This document shows positions 1 to 6,601 of a stretch of 7,748 nt of DNA, in pieces. Source of the stretch: Pseudomonadota bacterium. GTDB lineage: Bacteria; Pseudomonadota; Alphaproteobacteria; Sphingomonadales; Sphingomonadaceae. The position numbers and the translations under genes were made by a program. The first letter of the stretch is position 1, and every line of letters starts with the position of its first letter. The notes under the pieces were generated by a model, which was not told the DNA's origin, did not search any database, and saw nothing but the letters and a program-made list of their open reading frames with translations. The DNA lies in assembly GCA_963205285.1 (NCBI GenBank), contig CAUJJQ010000157.1:1-7748 (forward strand), in the 5' to 3' direction.

Positions 1-27
1 TGGATTCCGGCCTTCGCCGGAATGACG
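1..27. repeat. Palindromic intergenic repeat, possible terminator of the lactonase gene
   Basis: Bases 4-11 (ATTCCGGC) and 16-23 (GCCGGAAT) are perfect reverse complements around a CTTC loop, giving an 8-bp stem. The flanking bases (TGG before, GACGG after) match the very common proteobacterial intergenic repeat of the type 'GGATTCC-G-CCTTCGC-GGAATGAC', as I recall it. It lies about 20 bases beyond the stop of the minus-strand lactonase gene, so its transcript would fold there. No T tract follows the stem, so intrinsic termination is unproven; protection of the 3' end is another possibility. The element may continue past the left edge. Confidence 0.6.
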
Positions 28-43
28 GCAAGGAAGCTGCTAT

Positions 44-1009
44 TCAGCCGCCGAAAGGAAACTCGGCAACGCCCGGCGTTTCGACGCGAAAGGCAAAGAT
101 GCGCCCCGCATCTGGCTGCCGCCAGCGTTGGCAAGCTGTCAGCCCTTCGCCCGCGCTTGTAACAAAGGCGGTGCACAGGTCCGCGCCGCCAAAGGCGACC
201 ATCGTCGGGCGCGCGACGGGGAGCGGGATGGTGCGGGCAATGCGGCCATCGGCTGCCAATTGCGCCACCCGCCATCCGTCGAACAGTGCAGTCCAATAAT
301 TACCCGCCGTATCAAAACTGCCGCCGTCGGGTCTGCCATAGCCCTTACCCACGGCGGCGCGGCAATCGGGCTTTTCGGCGGCAAATTGGTGCCATGCCTC
401 TGGCGGTGGCAGTGTGTCCGTGTTCGCCTTGAGTGCGTATCGGCGCAGCAGATGGGTTGGCGTATCGGTGTGGACGAAATATCGCCCGTCGCCGCTGAAT
501 GCCGCGCCATTGGCGGTCGCCATGCCGCCCGCCATTTGCTGCACATCACCATCGGGCGTGATGCGCCACAGTCCGGCATTGCGATGTGCCTTGTCGCGAT
601 TGGTCGAACCGACCCAGATATTGCCTGTCGCATCGCACCGCCCGTCGTTCAGCCGGTGGAGTGGTTGGTCGGCCAGAAACTGATCGCCAAAATCTTTGAC
701 CGGTGCATCCCAGTCATCAATTGTTGCGCAGCCATTTTTCATGCCGAGGATGAGGCCGCCTTTTTTGCGAAAGGCAAAACAGGCGACCGGCGCATCGAAA
801 TGGCGCGTTGCGACAAAACCGCTGCGGCTAGACCAACGATGAAGGCTTTGCGCGGCAATGTCCGCCCAATAAAGCGCCCCCTCTGTCCCATGCCAGCGCG
901 GACATTCGCCCAGCAGCGCGCGCGTGGCGCGCGTCGGGGCAAAGGTGCGCGCGGCGGTACTAATATCAGCCATGGGGTCAAACAGGGTCATCGGCCCCGC
1001 GCATAGCAT
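44..1009 (-). CDS. SMP-30/gluconolactonase/LRE family sugar lactone hydrolase
   Basis: This is probably a cytoplasmic, metal-dependent six-bladed beta-propeller lactonase that opens an aldonolactone (gluconolactone, xylono- or arabinonolactone type) to the sugar acid. Hallmarks of the family are present: GECPRWH near residue 34 with the expected metal-ligand glutamate E35, LNDGRCD at 120-126, TANGAAFS with N167, and GRPDGGSFD with D228. E35, N167 and D228 correspond to the metal triad of SMP-30 enzymes. The length of about 310 residues is typical. The longest frame starts at 1009, but in-frame ATGs at 991 and 973 are possible and none has a convincing Shine-Dalgarno; the start at 973 (MADIS) would leave a shorter leader before the first blade. 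No signal peptide is seen. It stands alone, divergent from the beta-oxidation operon, and no sugar gene nearby indicates its substrate. Confidence 0.9.
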   Translation of the reverse strand: MLCAGPMTLFDPMADISTAARTFAPTRATRALLGECPRWHGTEGALYWADIAAQSLHRWSSRSGFVATRHFDAPVACFAFRKKGGLILGMKNGCATIDDWDAPVKDFGDQFLADQPLHRLNDGRCDATGNIWVGSTNRDKAHRNAGLWRITPDGDVQQMAGGMATANGAAFSGDGRYFVHTDTPTHLLRRYALKANTDTLPPPEAWHQFAAEKPDCRAAVGKGYGRPDGGSFDTAGNYWTALFDGWRVAQLAADGRIARTIPLPVARPTMVAFGGADLCTAFVTSAGEGLTACQRWRQPDAGRIFAFRVETPGVAEFPFGG

Positions 1010-1053
1010 TGCGTGGGCCGATGTAAAAATCCTGTCCTTTTGGCGCTTAGCAA

Positions 1054-1077
1054 CTTGACGCGAACGTAAACGTCAGC
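1054..1077. promoter_or_regulatory. Candidate MerR-type (LiuR-like) operator upstream of the acyl-CoA dehydrogenase operon
   Basis: The region reads TGACG (1056-1060), ten bases, then CGTCA (1071-1075), an inverted repeat, with ACGTAAACGTCA at its right side. The other strand gives TGACGTTTACGT. This resembles the palindromic sites I recall for LiuR-type MerR regulators of branched-chain amino-acid and fatty-acid catabolism in proteobacteria (consensus near TTTACGTTAACGTAAA). It sits 46 bases before the dehydrogenase ATG in the divergent spacer, where an operator would be expected. TTGACG at 1055-1060 could also serve as a -35 element, but no good -10 follows at the right distance. No regulator gene is present in the window. 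The match is from memory, not from a scored matrix. Confidence 0.4.
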
Positions 1078-1121
1078 TTTGCTGCACGGCAAGCCAAATA
1101 TGAGTCTAATGGGAGAATTTT

Positions 1122-2276
1122 ATGTCGCTCGATATCATTCCGCGCAGCGCCTATACCGAGGATCATGAGGCGTTCCGCCGCACGGTGCGGGCCTTCCTCG
1201 AAAGCGAAATTGCTCCCCACGCCAACCAATGGGCCGAAGACGGCATCGTCCCCAAGGATATTTGGCCCAAGGCAGGTGAATTGGGCATGCTCTGCCCGAC
1301 GGTGCCGGAGGCATATGGCGGGCTCGGCCTCGATTTTGGCTATAACGCCATCGTCGATGAAGAAAGCGCTTATTATGGCCGCGCGGCGACCGGTTTCTCG
1401 CTGCAAAGCGACATCGTCTGCAACTATATCGTCAGCTATGGCAGTGAAGAGCAGAAACGCCACTGGCTCCCCAAAATGGTGTCGGGTGAGGTGGTCACCG
1501 CCATCGCCATGACCGAACCGGGCACCGGCAGCGATTTGCAGGGCATGCGCACCACCGCGCGCAAAGATGGCAATCATTATGTCATCAACGGCAGCAAAAC
1601 CTATATCACCAACGGGCAGAACGCCGACCTCATCCTCGTCTGCGTCAAGACCGATACCGACGTGCAACCGGCGTGGAAGGGCGTGTCGATTGTGCTGGTG
1701 GAGGCTGAACGCGAAGGGTTTGAACGTGGCCGCAACCTCGACAAAATCGGACTGGATGAAGCCGACACGTCGGAGCTTTTCTTTAACGATGTTCGCGTGC
1801 CCATCACCAATTGCCTAGGTGAAGAGGGCAAGGGCTTTATCTATCTGATGAGCGAACTGCCGCAGGAACGGCTGTCGATTGCGGTCGGTGCGCAGGCGTC
1901 TGCCCAGCGCGCCTTTGATGATACGGTTGCCTTTACCCGGGAACGCAAAGCATTCGGCAAGCCGGTGCTCGATTTCCAGAACACCCGCTTCATCCTTGCC
2001 GACCTTAAATCCAAATTGCAGGTCGGCTGGGCGCACCTCGACTGGGCGTTGGCCCGCCATCTAAAGCGCGAACTGACCCCGGAGGAGGGGGCGGCAGCCA
2101 AATTATGGCACACCGAATTGCAATGGGAAGTGATGGACAAATGCCTGCAGCTCCATGGTGGGGCGGGCTATATGAATGAATATGCCATCGCACGGGCGTG
2201 GCGCGGGGCGCGCGTCACCCGCATTTTCGGTGGCACCAACGAAATTATGAAGGAATTGATCGGCCGCACGCTTTGA
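1122..2276 (+). CDS. Acyl-CoA dehydrogenase, long-chain/isovaleryl-type active site
   Basis: An FAD flavoenzyme that introduces the alpha-beta double bond in an acyl-CoA, passing electrons to ETF; cytoplasmic. At 384 residues it is full length. The N-terminal helical domain (about 10-125) leads to the family signature AMTEPGTGSDLQG (129-141) and then the middle beta domain. The C-terminal helical domain has QLHGGAGYMNEYA (343-355) and RIFGGTNEIMKEL (367-379). The usual catalytic glutamate of medium- and short-chain enzymes (the E of YEGT) is G370 here. Instead LPQERL provides E249 in the helix where long-chain and isovaleryl-CoA dehydrogenases carry their base. This points to a long-chain or branched substrate. 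The start is supported by GGGAG at 1111-1115, six bases before the ATG. First gene of a five-gene operon; a MerR-type operator candidate lies upstream. Exact chain specificity cannot be read from the sequence. Confidence 0.96.
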   Translation: MSLDIIPRSAYTEDHEAFRRTVRAFLESEIAPHANQWAEDGIVPKDIWPKAGELGMLCPTVPEAYGGLGLDFGYNAIVDEESAYYGRAATGFSLQSDIVCNYIVSYGSEEQKRHWLPKMVSGEVVTAIAMTEPGTGSDLQGMRTTARKDGNHYVINGSKTYITNGQNADLILVCVKTDTDVQPAWKGVSIVLVEAEREGFERGRNLDKIGLDEADTSELFFNDVRVPITNCLGEEGKGFIYLMSELPQERLSIAVGAQASAQRAFDDTVAFTRERKAFGKPVLDFQNTRFILADLKSKLQVGWAHLDWALARHLKRELTPEEGAAAKLWHTELQWEVMDKCLQLHGGAGYMNEYAIARAWRGARVTRIFGGTNEIMKELIGRTL

Positions 2277-2310
2277 TGATGCTGTCGATTTTACAAAAGG
2301 ATAGAGGCTT

Positions 2311-3483
2311 ATGACTACGGCATATATTGTCGATGCAGTGCGCACTGCAGGCGGTAAGCGCGGCGGCCGGCTCGCCGCTTTGCACCCCGTGGATCAGGCA
2401 GCGGCCAACCATGATGCGATTGTCGAACGCAGCGGTATCGACGGCGCAGCGGTTGATGATGTCATCATGGGCTGCGTGACGCAGGCGGGGCAACAGGCGA
2501 TGCAGGTTGGGCGCAATGCGGTGCTCGCCACCAAGCATCTGGGTGAACGCACCCCGGCGGTGACCATCGATCGGCAATGTGGTTCATCGCAACAGGCGAT
2601 GCAATTTGCAGCCCAAGCGGTGATGTCGGGCACCCAGGATGTGGTGATTGCGGCCGGCGTCGAAAGCATGACCCGCGTCCCCATGGGCACCAGCGCCATT
2701 TTTCACATGAAGGAGGGGCTGGGCCATTATAAATCCCCCGGGCTGGAAGCGAAATATCCCGGCATCCAATGGTCGCAGTTCATGGGCGCGGAAATGATCG
2801 TCAAGAAACATGGCTTTACGCGCGATGAGCTCGACCGGTTCGCCCTCGCCAGCCACCATCGTGCGGCGGCGGCCAGTCAGGCGGGGCGCTTTGCGGAGGA
2901 GATTTTGGCGCTCGATGTGGAAACGCCCGATGGGGTGGTGCGCCATGATGTCGATGAAGGCATCCGCTTTGATGCAACGCTCGAAGGGATTTCGAGTGTC
3001 AAATTGTTGCAAGAGGGCGGGGCGATCAGCGCGGCCAACGCATCGCAGATTTGCGATGGCTCGTCTGCCGTGCTCATCGTGTCGGAATCCGCGCTCAAGA
3101 CGCATGGGCTGACTCCACGTGCGCGCATCCATAATCTGACGGTGACAGCGGGCGACCCTGTCATCATGCTCGAAGAACCATTGTTCGCGACCGACCGGGC
3201 GCTTGCCCGTGCCGGCCTCAAAATCGGTGACATCGACGCTTATGAGGTGAATGAGGCATTCGCCCCCGTCCCGCTCGCATGGCTGAAGCATCTAGGGGCC
3301 GACCCCGAACGCATCAACGTGCACGGCGGGGCAATCGCGCTTGGTCACCCGCTCGGCGCGTCGGGCACAAAGCTGATGGCGACCCTGCTTGGCGTATTAA
3401 AGGCCAATGGCGGCAAATATGGCCTGCAAACCATGTGCGAAGGCGGCGGTGTCGCCAACGTCACCATTATCGAACGGCTTTAA
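2311..3483 (+). CDS. Acetyl-CoA C-acyltransferase (thiolase)
   Basis: Carries out CoA-dependent cleavage of 3-ketoacyl-CoA to acetyl-CoA plus a shortened acyl-CoA (or the reverse condensation), the last step of beta-oxidation. All catalytic parts are present: nucleophile C90 in DRQCGSS, NEAF at 315-318, the histidine H346 in GGAIALGHPLGASG, and the second cysteine C376 in MCEGGGVAN. The length of 390 residues is normal for a degradative or biosynthetic thiolase. It follows the dehydrogenase after 34 bases, with AAAGGA (2296-2301) and GAGG (2304-2307) before the ATG. Being flanked by an acyl-CoA dehydrogenase and a hydroxyacyl-CoA dehydrogenase argues for a degradative role. Whether it prefers long-chain, acetoacetyl- or 2-methylacetoacetyl-CoA is open; the HSD10-like neighbour makes the branched substrate worth considering. 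Confidence 0.95.
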   Translation: MTTAYIVDAVRTAGGKRGGRLAALHPVDQAAANHDAIVERSGIDGAAVDDVIMGCVTQAGQQAMQVGRNAVLATKHLGERTPAVTIDRQCGSSQQAMQFAAQAVMSGTQDVVIAAGVESMTRVPMGTSAIFHMKEGLGHYKSPGLEAKYPGIQWSQFMGAEMIVKKHGFTRDELDRFALASHHRAAAASQAGRFAEEILALDVETPDGVVRHDVDEGIRFDATLEGISSVKLLQEGGAISAANASQICDGSSAVLIVSESALKTHGLTPRARIHNLTVTAGDPVIMLEEPLFATDRALARAGLKIGDIDAYEVNEAFAPVPLAWLKHLGADPERINVHGGAIALGHPLGASGTKLMATLLGVLKANGGKYGLQTMCEGGGVANVTIIERL

Positions 3484-3512
3484 GCCAGCTTCCCCCAACA
3501 TAGGAAATAATC

Positions 3513-4295
3513 ATGAAACTCGATCAGACAGTATCGGCCGTTGTCACTGGCGGCGCATCGGGGCTGGGCGCAGCAACCGCCCGTGCGCTCGCTGCCAAGG
3601 GCGTCAAGGTCGCCATTTTTGACCTGCAAGAGGAAAAGGGGCTGGCGCTCGCCGCCGAAATTGGCGGCACTTTCTGTGAAGTGAACGTCACCGATGAAGC
3701 ATCGGTCGATGCCGGTTTTGCCAAGGCACGCGCCGCGCACGGGCAGGAACGCGTCCTTGTCAACTGTGCGGGGACGGGTAATGCCATAAAGACCGCTAGC
3801 CGGTCCAAGACAGACGGGAGCATCAAGCATTTCCCGCTCGATGCGTTTAACTGGATCATCCAGATCAACCTTGTCGGCACCTTTCGCTGTATTGCCAAAT
3901 CGGCGGCCGGAATGCTCACCCTCGACCCGCAGGAAGATGGCGATCGCGGTGTCATCGTCAACACCGCCAGCGCGGCGGCAGAGGATGGGCAGATCGGGCA
4001 GGCCGCCTATTCCGCGTCCAAGGCGGGCGTTGTCGGCATGACTTTGCCCATCGCGCGCGACTTGTCTGGCGAAGGGGTGCGCATCAACACCATATTGCCG
4101 GGGATTTTCAACACGCCCTTGCTCGCCGCCGCGCCGCAAAATGTACGCGACGCGCTGGGCGCTTCGGTGCCGCACCCCAAACGTCTTGGCGATCCGGCAG
4201 AATTTGCGCATCTGGCGATGACGATGATTGAAAATGGTTATTTTAACGGCGAAGATGTCCGCCTCGACGGGGCAATTCGCATGGCACCGCGCTAA
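3513..4295 (+). CDS. SDR-family 3-hydroxyacyl-CoA dehydrogenase, HSD10 (17-beta-HSD type 10)-like
   Basis: A classical short-chain dehydrogenase of 260 residues, expected to oxidise a 3-hydroxyacyl-CoA (including 2-methyl-3-hydroxybutyryl-CoA) with NAD. The Rossmann motif TGGASGLG is at 12-19, and D37 at the end of the second strand favours NAD over NADP. NCAG (84-87) replaces the usual NNAG. The catalytic set is N119, S153, Y166 and K170 (YSASK). The C-terminal stretch with KRLGDPAEFAHL (223-234) and NGEDVRLDGAIRM (245-257) is very like mitochondrial HSD10, which supports the assignment over a generic SDR. AGGAAA at 3502-3507 sits five bases before the ATG. It lies 29 bases after the thiolase gene, with which it would act as the preceding pathway step. 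Steroid or alcohol substrates cannot be excluded, as HSD10 is promiscuous. Confidence 0.92.
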   Translation: MKLDQTVSAVVTGGASGLGAATARALAAKGVKVAIFDLQEEKGLALAAEIGGTFCEVNVTDEASVDAGFAKARAAHGQERVLVNCAGTGNAIKTASRSKTDGSIKHFPLDAFNWIIQINLVGTFRCIAKSAAGMLTLDPQEDGDRGVIVNTASAAAEDGQIGQAAYSASKAGVVGMTLPIARDLSGEGVRINTILPGIFNTPLLAAAPQNVRDALGASVPHPKRLGDPAEFAHLAMTMIENGYFNGEDVRLDGAIRMAPR

Positions 4296-4309
4296 GGAGG
4301 AAATGCTGC

Positions 4310-4822
4310 ATGACCATAACGCTCCACAGCTATTTTGAGGGGTTGGAGCGTTCGCTCGCCACTCTTGACCATATATTGGACAAGGGGGCGGCGTATGCCG
4401 CCGAGCAGGGTGTCGAGCCTGCGCAGATGCTCGACTGGCGGTTGGCGGCGGACATGCACCCGCTTGCCTTTCAGGCGTGCGTCGTGCGCAATTTCACAGC
4501 TTCGTGGGTTGCGCGTGCGCAAGGGGCCGGACTGCCCGCTGATCTGGTGTGGGAGGAGGTGGATTTTGCCGCCCTGCGCGCCGCGATTGCCGATGGTTTG
4601 GCGGCGGTGCGCGCGCTCAGCGCCGATGTCGTCAATGCTGCCGCCGAACAGCCGATGACGGTCAAGATTGGCGATATTATGGAACCGACACTGCCGCTTG
4701 AACGCTGGGTCAGCGTCTTTGTCCGCGTTAACGTCGATTTTCATTTGTCGATGGCTTACGCGATTATGCGCCACCATGGTGTGCCGCTCGGCAAGATCGA
4801 CATGTTCCCGACGGGGCTTTGA
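4310..4822 (+). CDS. DUF1993 family protein (DinB/YfiT-like helical fold expected)
   Basis: A 170-residue soluble, helix-rich protein of unknown function. Family features I recognise are the N-terminal LERSLATLDHILDKGAAYA (12-30), DWRLAADMHPLAFQ (42-55) and a C-terminal block with NVDFHLSMAYAIMRHHGVPLG (141-161). H50, H145 and the H155-H156 pair are candidate metal ligands if the protein is DinB-like, but this is inferred only from the expected fold. A strong AAGGAGG (4294-4300) overlaps the stop codon of the dehydrogenase gene upstream, nine bases before the ATG, so the two are probably translated from one message. It ends seven bases before the thioesterase start. Its place inside a beta-oxidation operon is the only functional clue; no reaction can be assigned. 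Confidence 0.85.
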   Translation: MTITLHSYFEGLERSLATLDHILDKGAAYAAEQGVEPAQMLDWRLAADMHPLAFQACVVRNFTASWVARAQGAGLPADLVWEEVDFAALRAAIADGLAAVRALSADVVNAAAEQPMTVKIGDIMEPTLPLERWVSVFVRVNVDFHLSMAYAIMRHHGVPLGKIDMFPTGL

Positions 4823-4829
4823 CAGGCGG

Positions 4830-5267
4830 ATGGCACGGCCCAATGCATGGCGCATGGCGACGGAAAATTACCCCGTCGCCATTTCGCTCCAGACCCGTTT
4901 TCAGGACATGGACGTCAACGGCCATTTGAACAATGTTGCCTTTGCCGCGCTGTTTGAAAGCGCGCGGGTGCAGATCAACCGGCGCACCCGCCCGTTGGGG
5001 GAACGCCCTGCCAATGAACGATCGATGGTTGCGGCGGTTGAGATAAATTATCTGGCGGAGGGCGAATACCCCGGCGATGTCGAGGTGCTGAGCGGCATTG
5101 GCCATATTGGCAGGTCGAGTTGGACGATTTTGCAGGCGATGTTTCAAAATGGCCGCTGCATCGCCACCTGCGACACGGTGGTGGTGTGCCGCACCGACAA
5201 TCAGGCAAAACCGCTGCGCGCTGATCTGGTCAGCGAACTCACCGCCATGCTGGTGCGCGCGCCCTAA
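4830..5267 (+). CDS. Acyl-CoA thioesterase, hotdog fold (4HBT family)
   Basis: A 145-residue single-hotdog protein, probably hydrolysing acyl-CoA esters to free acid and CoA as an oligomer in the cytoplasm. The signature RFQDMDVNGHLNNVAF covers residues 23-38. D28 is in the position of the catalytic aspartate of 4-hydroxybenzoyl-CoA thioesterase, and H32-N34-N35 match the HxNN pattern common in this branch. A second block with VEINYLAEGEYPGDVEV (70-86) is the usual central strand. The frame is open back to 4668, but that part overlaps the DUF1993 gene and is Arg/Cys/Ser-rich noise. The start is at 4830 (MARPN) or at 4854 (MATEN); neither has a well-spaced Shine-Dalgarno, so reinitiation or coupling from the gene ending at 4822 is likely. 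Last gene of the operon; it may recycle CoA trapped as intermediates. Confidence 0.88.
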   Translation: MARPNAWRMATENYPVAISLQTRFQDMDVNGHLNNVAFAALFESARVQINRRTRPLGERPANERSMVAAVEINYLAEGEYPGDVEVLSGIGHIGRSSWTILQAMFQNGRCIATCDTVVVCRTDNQAKPLRADLVSELTAMLVRAP

Positions 5268-5291
5268 CCTTCTTCGCCCTAACCCTCTTCG
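5262..5291. repeat. Tandem 15-bp duplication spanning the stops of two convergent genes
   Basis: CCCTAACCTTCTTCG (5262-5276) is followed directly by CCCTAACCCTCTTCG (5277-5291), 14 of 15 bases identical. The plus-strand TAA of the thioesterase lies in the first copy and the minus-strand TAG of gmk in the second. Because the unit is a multiple of three, each gene meets a second in-frame stop in the other copy, and the gmk ending (Glu-Glu-Gly-stop) is repeated after its own stop. It probably arose by slippage. Confidence 0.8.
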
Positions 5292-5935
5292 GTCGTAAGT
5301 TTGCGGACAAAGCCGATAAGGCTGGTCTGACGGCTGCGTTTCAGCCGTTCAGCGGCAAGGATGGTGGCGACATCGCGGTAACAACGCTCCACATCCTCAT
5401 TTATCAGGACATAGTCATAACCATCCCAGTGGCTAACCTCTGCCGCCGCGCGGTTCATCCGCCCGGCAATCACCGTTTCGCTGTCGGTGGCGCGCGCGCG
5501 CAGCCGCCGTTCCAGTTCGGCCATTGACGGCGGGAATATGAAAACGCGCACCACATCACCGCCCGCGCGCTGGTAAAGCTGCTGCGCGCCCTGCCAATCT
5601 ATGTCGAACAATACGTCGCGTCCTTCGGCGAGAGCGGCCTCCACCGGCGCGCGCGGTGTGCCATAGCGGTGACCGAAAACATGCGCCCATTCAAGAAATT
5701 CTTGTTTGCCCACCATGTCCTTGAACTTGGGCACATCGACGAAATGATAATGTTCGCCATCCACTTCGCCCGGGCGCGGCGGGCGGGTGGTTGCCGATAC
5801 CGACATCGTCAGCCCATCATCATTTTCGAGCAAGAGCCGTGAAATCGTCGATTTTCCAGCCCCGGATGGGGAGGATACGACGAATAAAATGCCGCGACGG
5901 CGAAAATGGTCGGACGGGACAGGGGTTTCGGCCAT
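5279..5935 (-). CDS. gmk: Guanylate kinase
   Basis: Phosphorylates GMP (and dGMP) with ATP to GDP in the cytoplasm; essential for guanine nucleotide supply. The chosen start gives 218 residues, normal for the family. The Walker A P-loop is SSPSGAGKST, close to the N-terminus. The guanylate-kinase GMP-binding signature SATTRPPRPGEVDGEHYHF follows, then DVLFDIDWQGAQQL, which contains the conserved DIDxQG, and the lid region RLRARATDSETVIAGRM with its arginines. I prefer the ATG at 5935 (MAETP) because AAGAG lies about seven bases upstream; an ATG at 5950 (MQEPR) would add five residues but has no Shine-Dalgarno. It converges with the beta-oxidation operon, only 11 bases separating the two stops, and is divergent from the DUF2585 gene across 57 bases. 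Confidence 0.97.
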   Translation of the reverse strand: MAETPVPSDHFRRRGILFVVSSPSGAGKSTISRLLLENDDGLTMSVSATTRPPRPGEVDGEHYHFVDVPKFKDMVGKQEFLEWAHVFGHRYGTPRAPVEAALAEGRDVLFDIDWQGAQQLYQRAGGDVVRVFIFPPSMAELERRLRARATDSETVIAGRMNRAAAEVSHWDGYDYVLINEDVERCYRDVATILAAERLKRSRQTSLIGFVRKLTTEEG

Positions 5936-5980
5936 GCGCGGCTCTTGCATAAGCGCATGCCAATCGTCAAGCAGGCATGG

Positions 5981-5987
5981 AAGGAGG
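5981..5987 (+). promoter_or_regulatory. Strong ribosome binding site that fixes the DUF2585 start
   Basis: AAGGAGG at 5981-5987 lies five bases before the ATG at 5993. The same frame is open back to 5906 with earlier ATGs (5906 and 5957), but those lie inside or near the gmk 5' end and have no comparable site. The DUF2585 homology also begins only after 5993. Confidence 0.75.
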
Positions 5988-5992
5988 GGGAC

Positions 5993-6598
5993 ATGGTTAT
6001 CAACCGAAACTATATCTGGATGGTCGCCGGCTTGATGCTGATAACCGGTATCCTCCTATGGTCGATGGGCCGCCCGCTCATCTGCAATTGCGGCTATGTC
6101 AAATTGTGGGAAGGCGGGGTCAACAGCCCCGGTAACAGCCAACATATCGCGGACTGGTACACGCCCAGCCATATGATTCACGGGGCAATTTTTTATGGGC
6201 TGACCCATTTACTGATGCGCTGGAAACAGGCGGGGCCGCGCCCGATTGGCATTGTCCCCCATGGCAATCTGGCGCTGGGCGTCCGTTTGGTGTTGGCAGC
6301 GGCACTTGAACTGGCGTGGGAATTGGTCGAAAATTCGCCCGCCGTCATCGACCGTTATCGTCAGGCGACATTGGCGGTCGGATACTCGGGCGATTCGGTG
6401 CTCAATTCCATGGCCGATTGTGGTTGGATGCTGCTTGGCTTTTATGCCGCATATCGCCTGCCATGGCGCTGGACATTGGCGATTGCGGTGGTGTTTGAGC
6501 TGCTGACGCTATGGATCATACGCGACAATCTGACGCTTAATATCGTCATGTTGCTCCATCCGTTGGATGGGATCCGCGATTGGCAGGCGGGGTTGTAA
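5993..6598 (+). CDS. DUF2585 (UPF0314) family integral membrane protein
   Basis: A 201-residue multi-pass inner-membrane protein of unknown function, from a family mainly known in alphaproteobacteria. Hydrophobic segments, numbered from the ATG at 5993, lie at about 6-25, a second around the MIHGAIFYGLTHLLM stretch, a third at RLVLAAALELAWELV, and two more in the C-terminal third. Conserved polar blocks between them include MGRPLICNCGYVKLW with its closely spaced cysteines, SQHIADWYTPSHMIHG, ENSPAVIDRYR and GDSVLNSMAD. The histidines, aspartates and glutamates near the membrane edges suggest a functional site, but none has a known role as far as I know. The start is set by a strong ribosome binding site at 5981-5987. 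The M15 peptidase gene begins three bases after its stop, so the two are probably co-transcribed. Confidence 0.9.
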   Translation: MVINRNYIWMVAGLMLITGILLWSMGRPLICNCGYVKLWEGGVNSPGNSQHIADWYTPSHMIHGAIFYGLTHLLMRWKQAGPRPIGIVPHGNLALGVRLVLAAALELAWELVENSPAVIDRYRQATLAVGYSGDSVLNSMADCGWMLLGFYAAYRLPWRWTLAIAVVFELLTLWIIRDNLTLNIVMLLHPLDGIRDWQAGL

Positions 6599-6601
6599 GC
6601 C

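Noticed and set aside
128..1006. A 292-codon plus-strand open frame opposite the lactonase gene
   Set aside because: It is antisense to a gene with complete family motifs; its product is rich in Ala, Arg, Cys and Ile with no recognisable domain, as expected of a high-GC shadow frame.
2584..3291. A 235-codon minus-strand frame opposite the thiolase
   Set aside because: It lies wholly within the thiolase gene, has no ribosome binding site or known motif, and its composition (His/Arg-rich) is typical of antisense shadow.
3480..4211. A 243-codon minus-strand frame opposite the SDR gene
   Set aside because: The SDR on the other strand has all catalytic motifs and a good ribosome binding site; the antisense product resembles nothing.
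4668..4829. N-terminal extension of the thioesterase frame back to 4668
   Set aside because: It overlaps the conserved C-terminal block of the DUF1993 gene and its translation is Arg/Cys/Ser-rich noise; hotdog homology begins only after about 4860.
5330..5348. Hairpin ACGGCTG-CGTTT-CAGCCGT about 60 bases past the operon end, as a possible terminator
   Set aside because: The 7-bp stem is perfect but lies within gmk coding sequence and no T tract follows it in the operon's direction, so termination is not supported.
5965..5970. Minus-strand TTGACG as a -35 element for gmk
   Set aside because: No fitting -10 appears at 16-18 bases; one at that spacing would fall on the gmk start codon.
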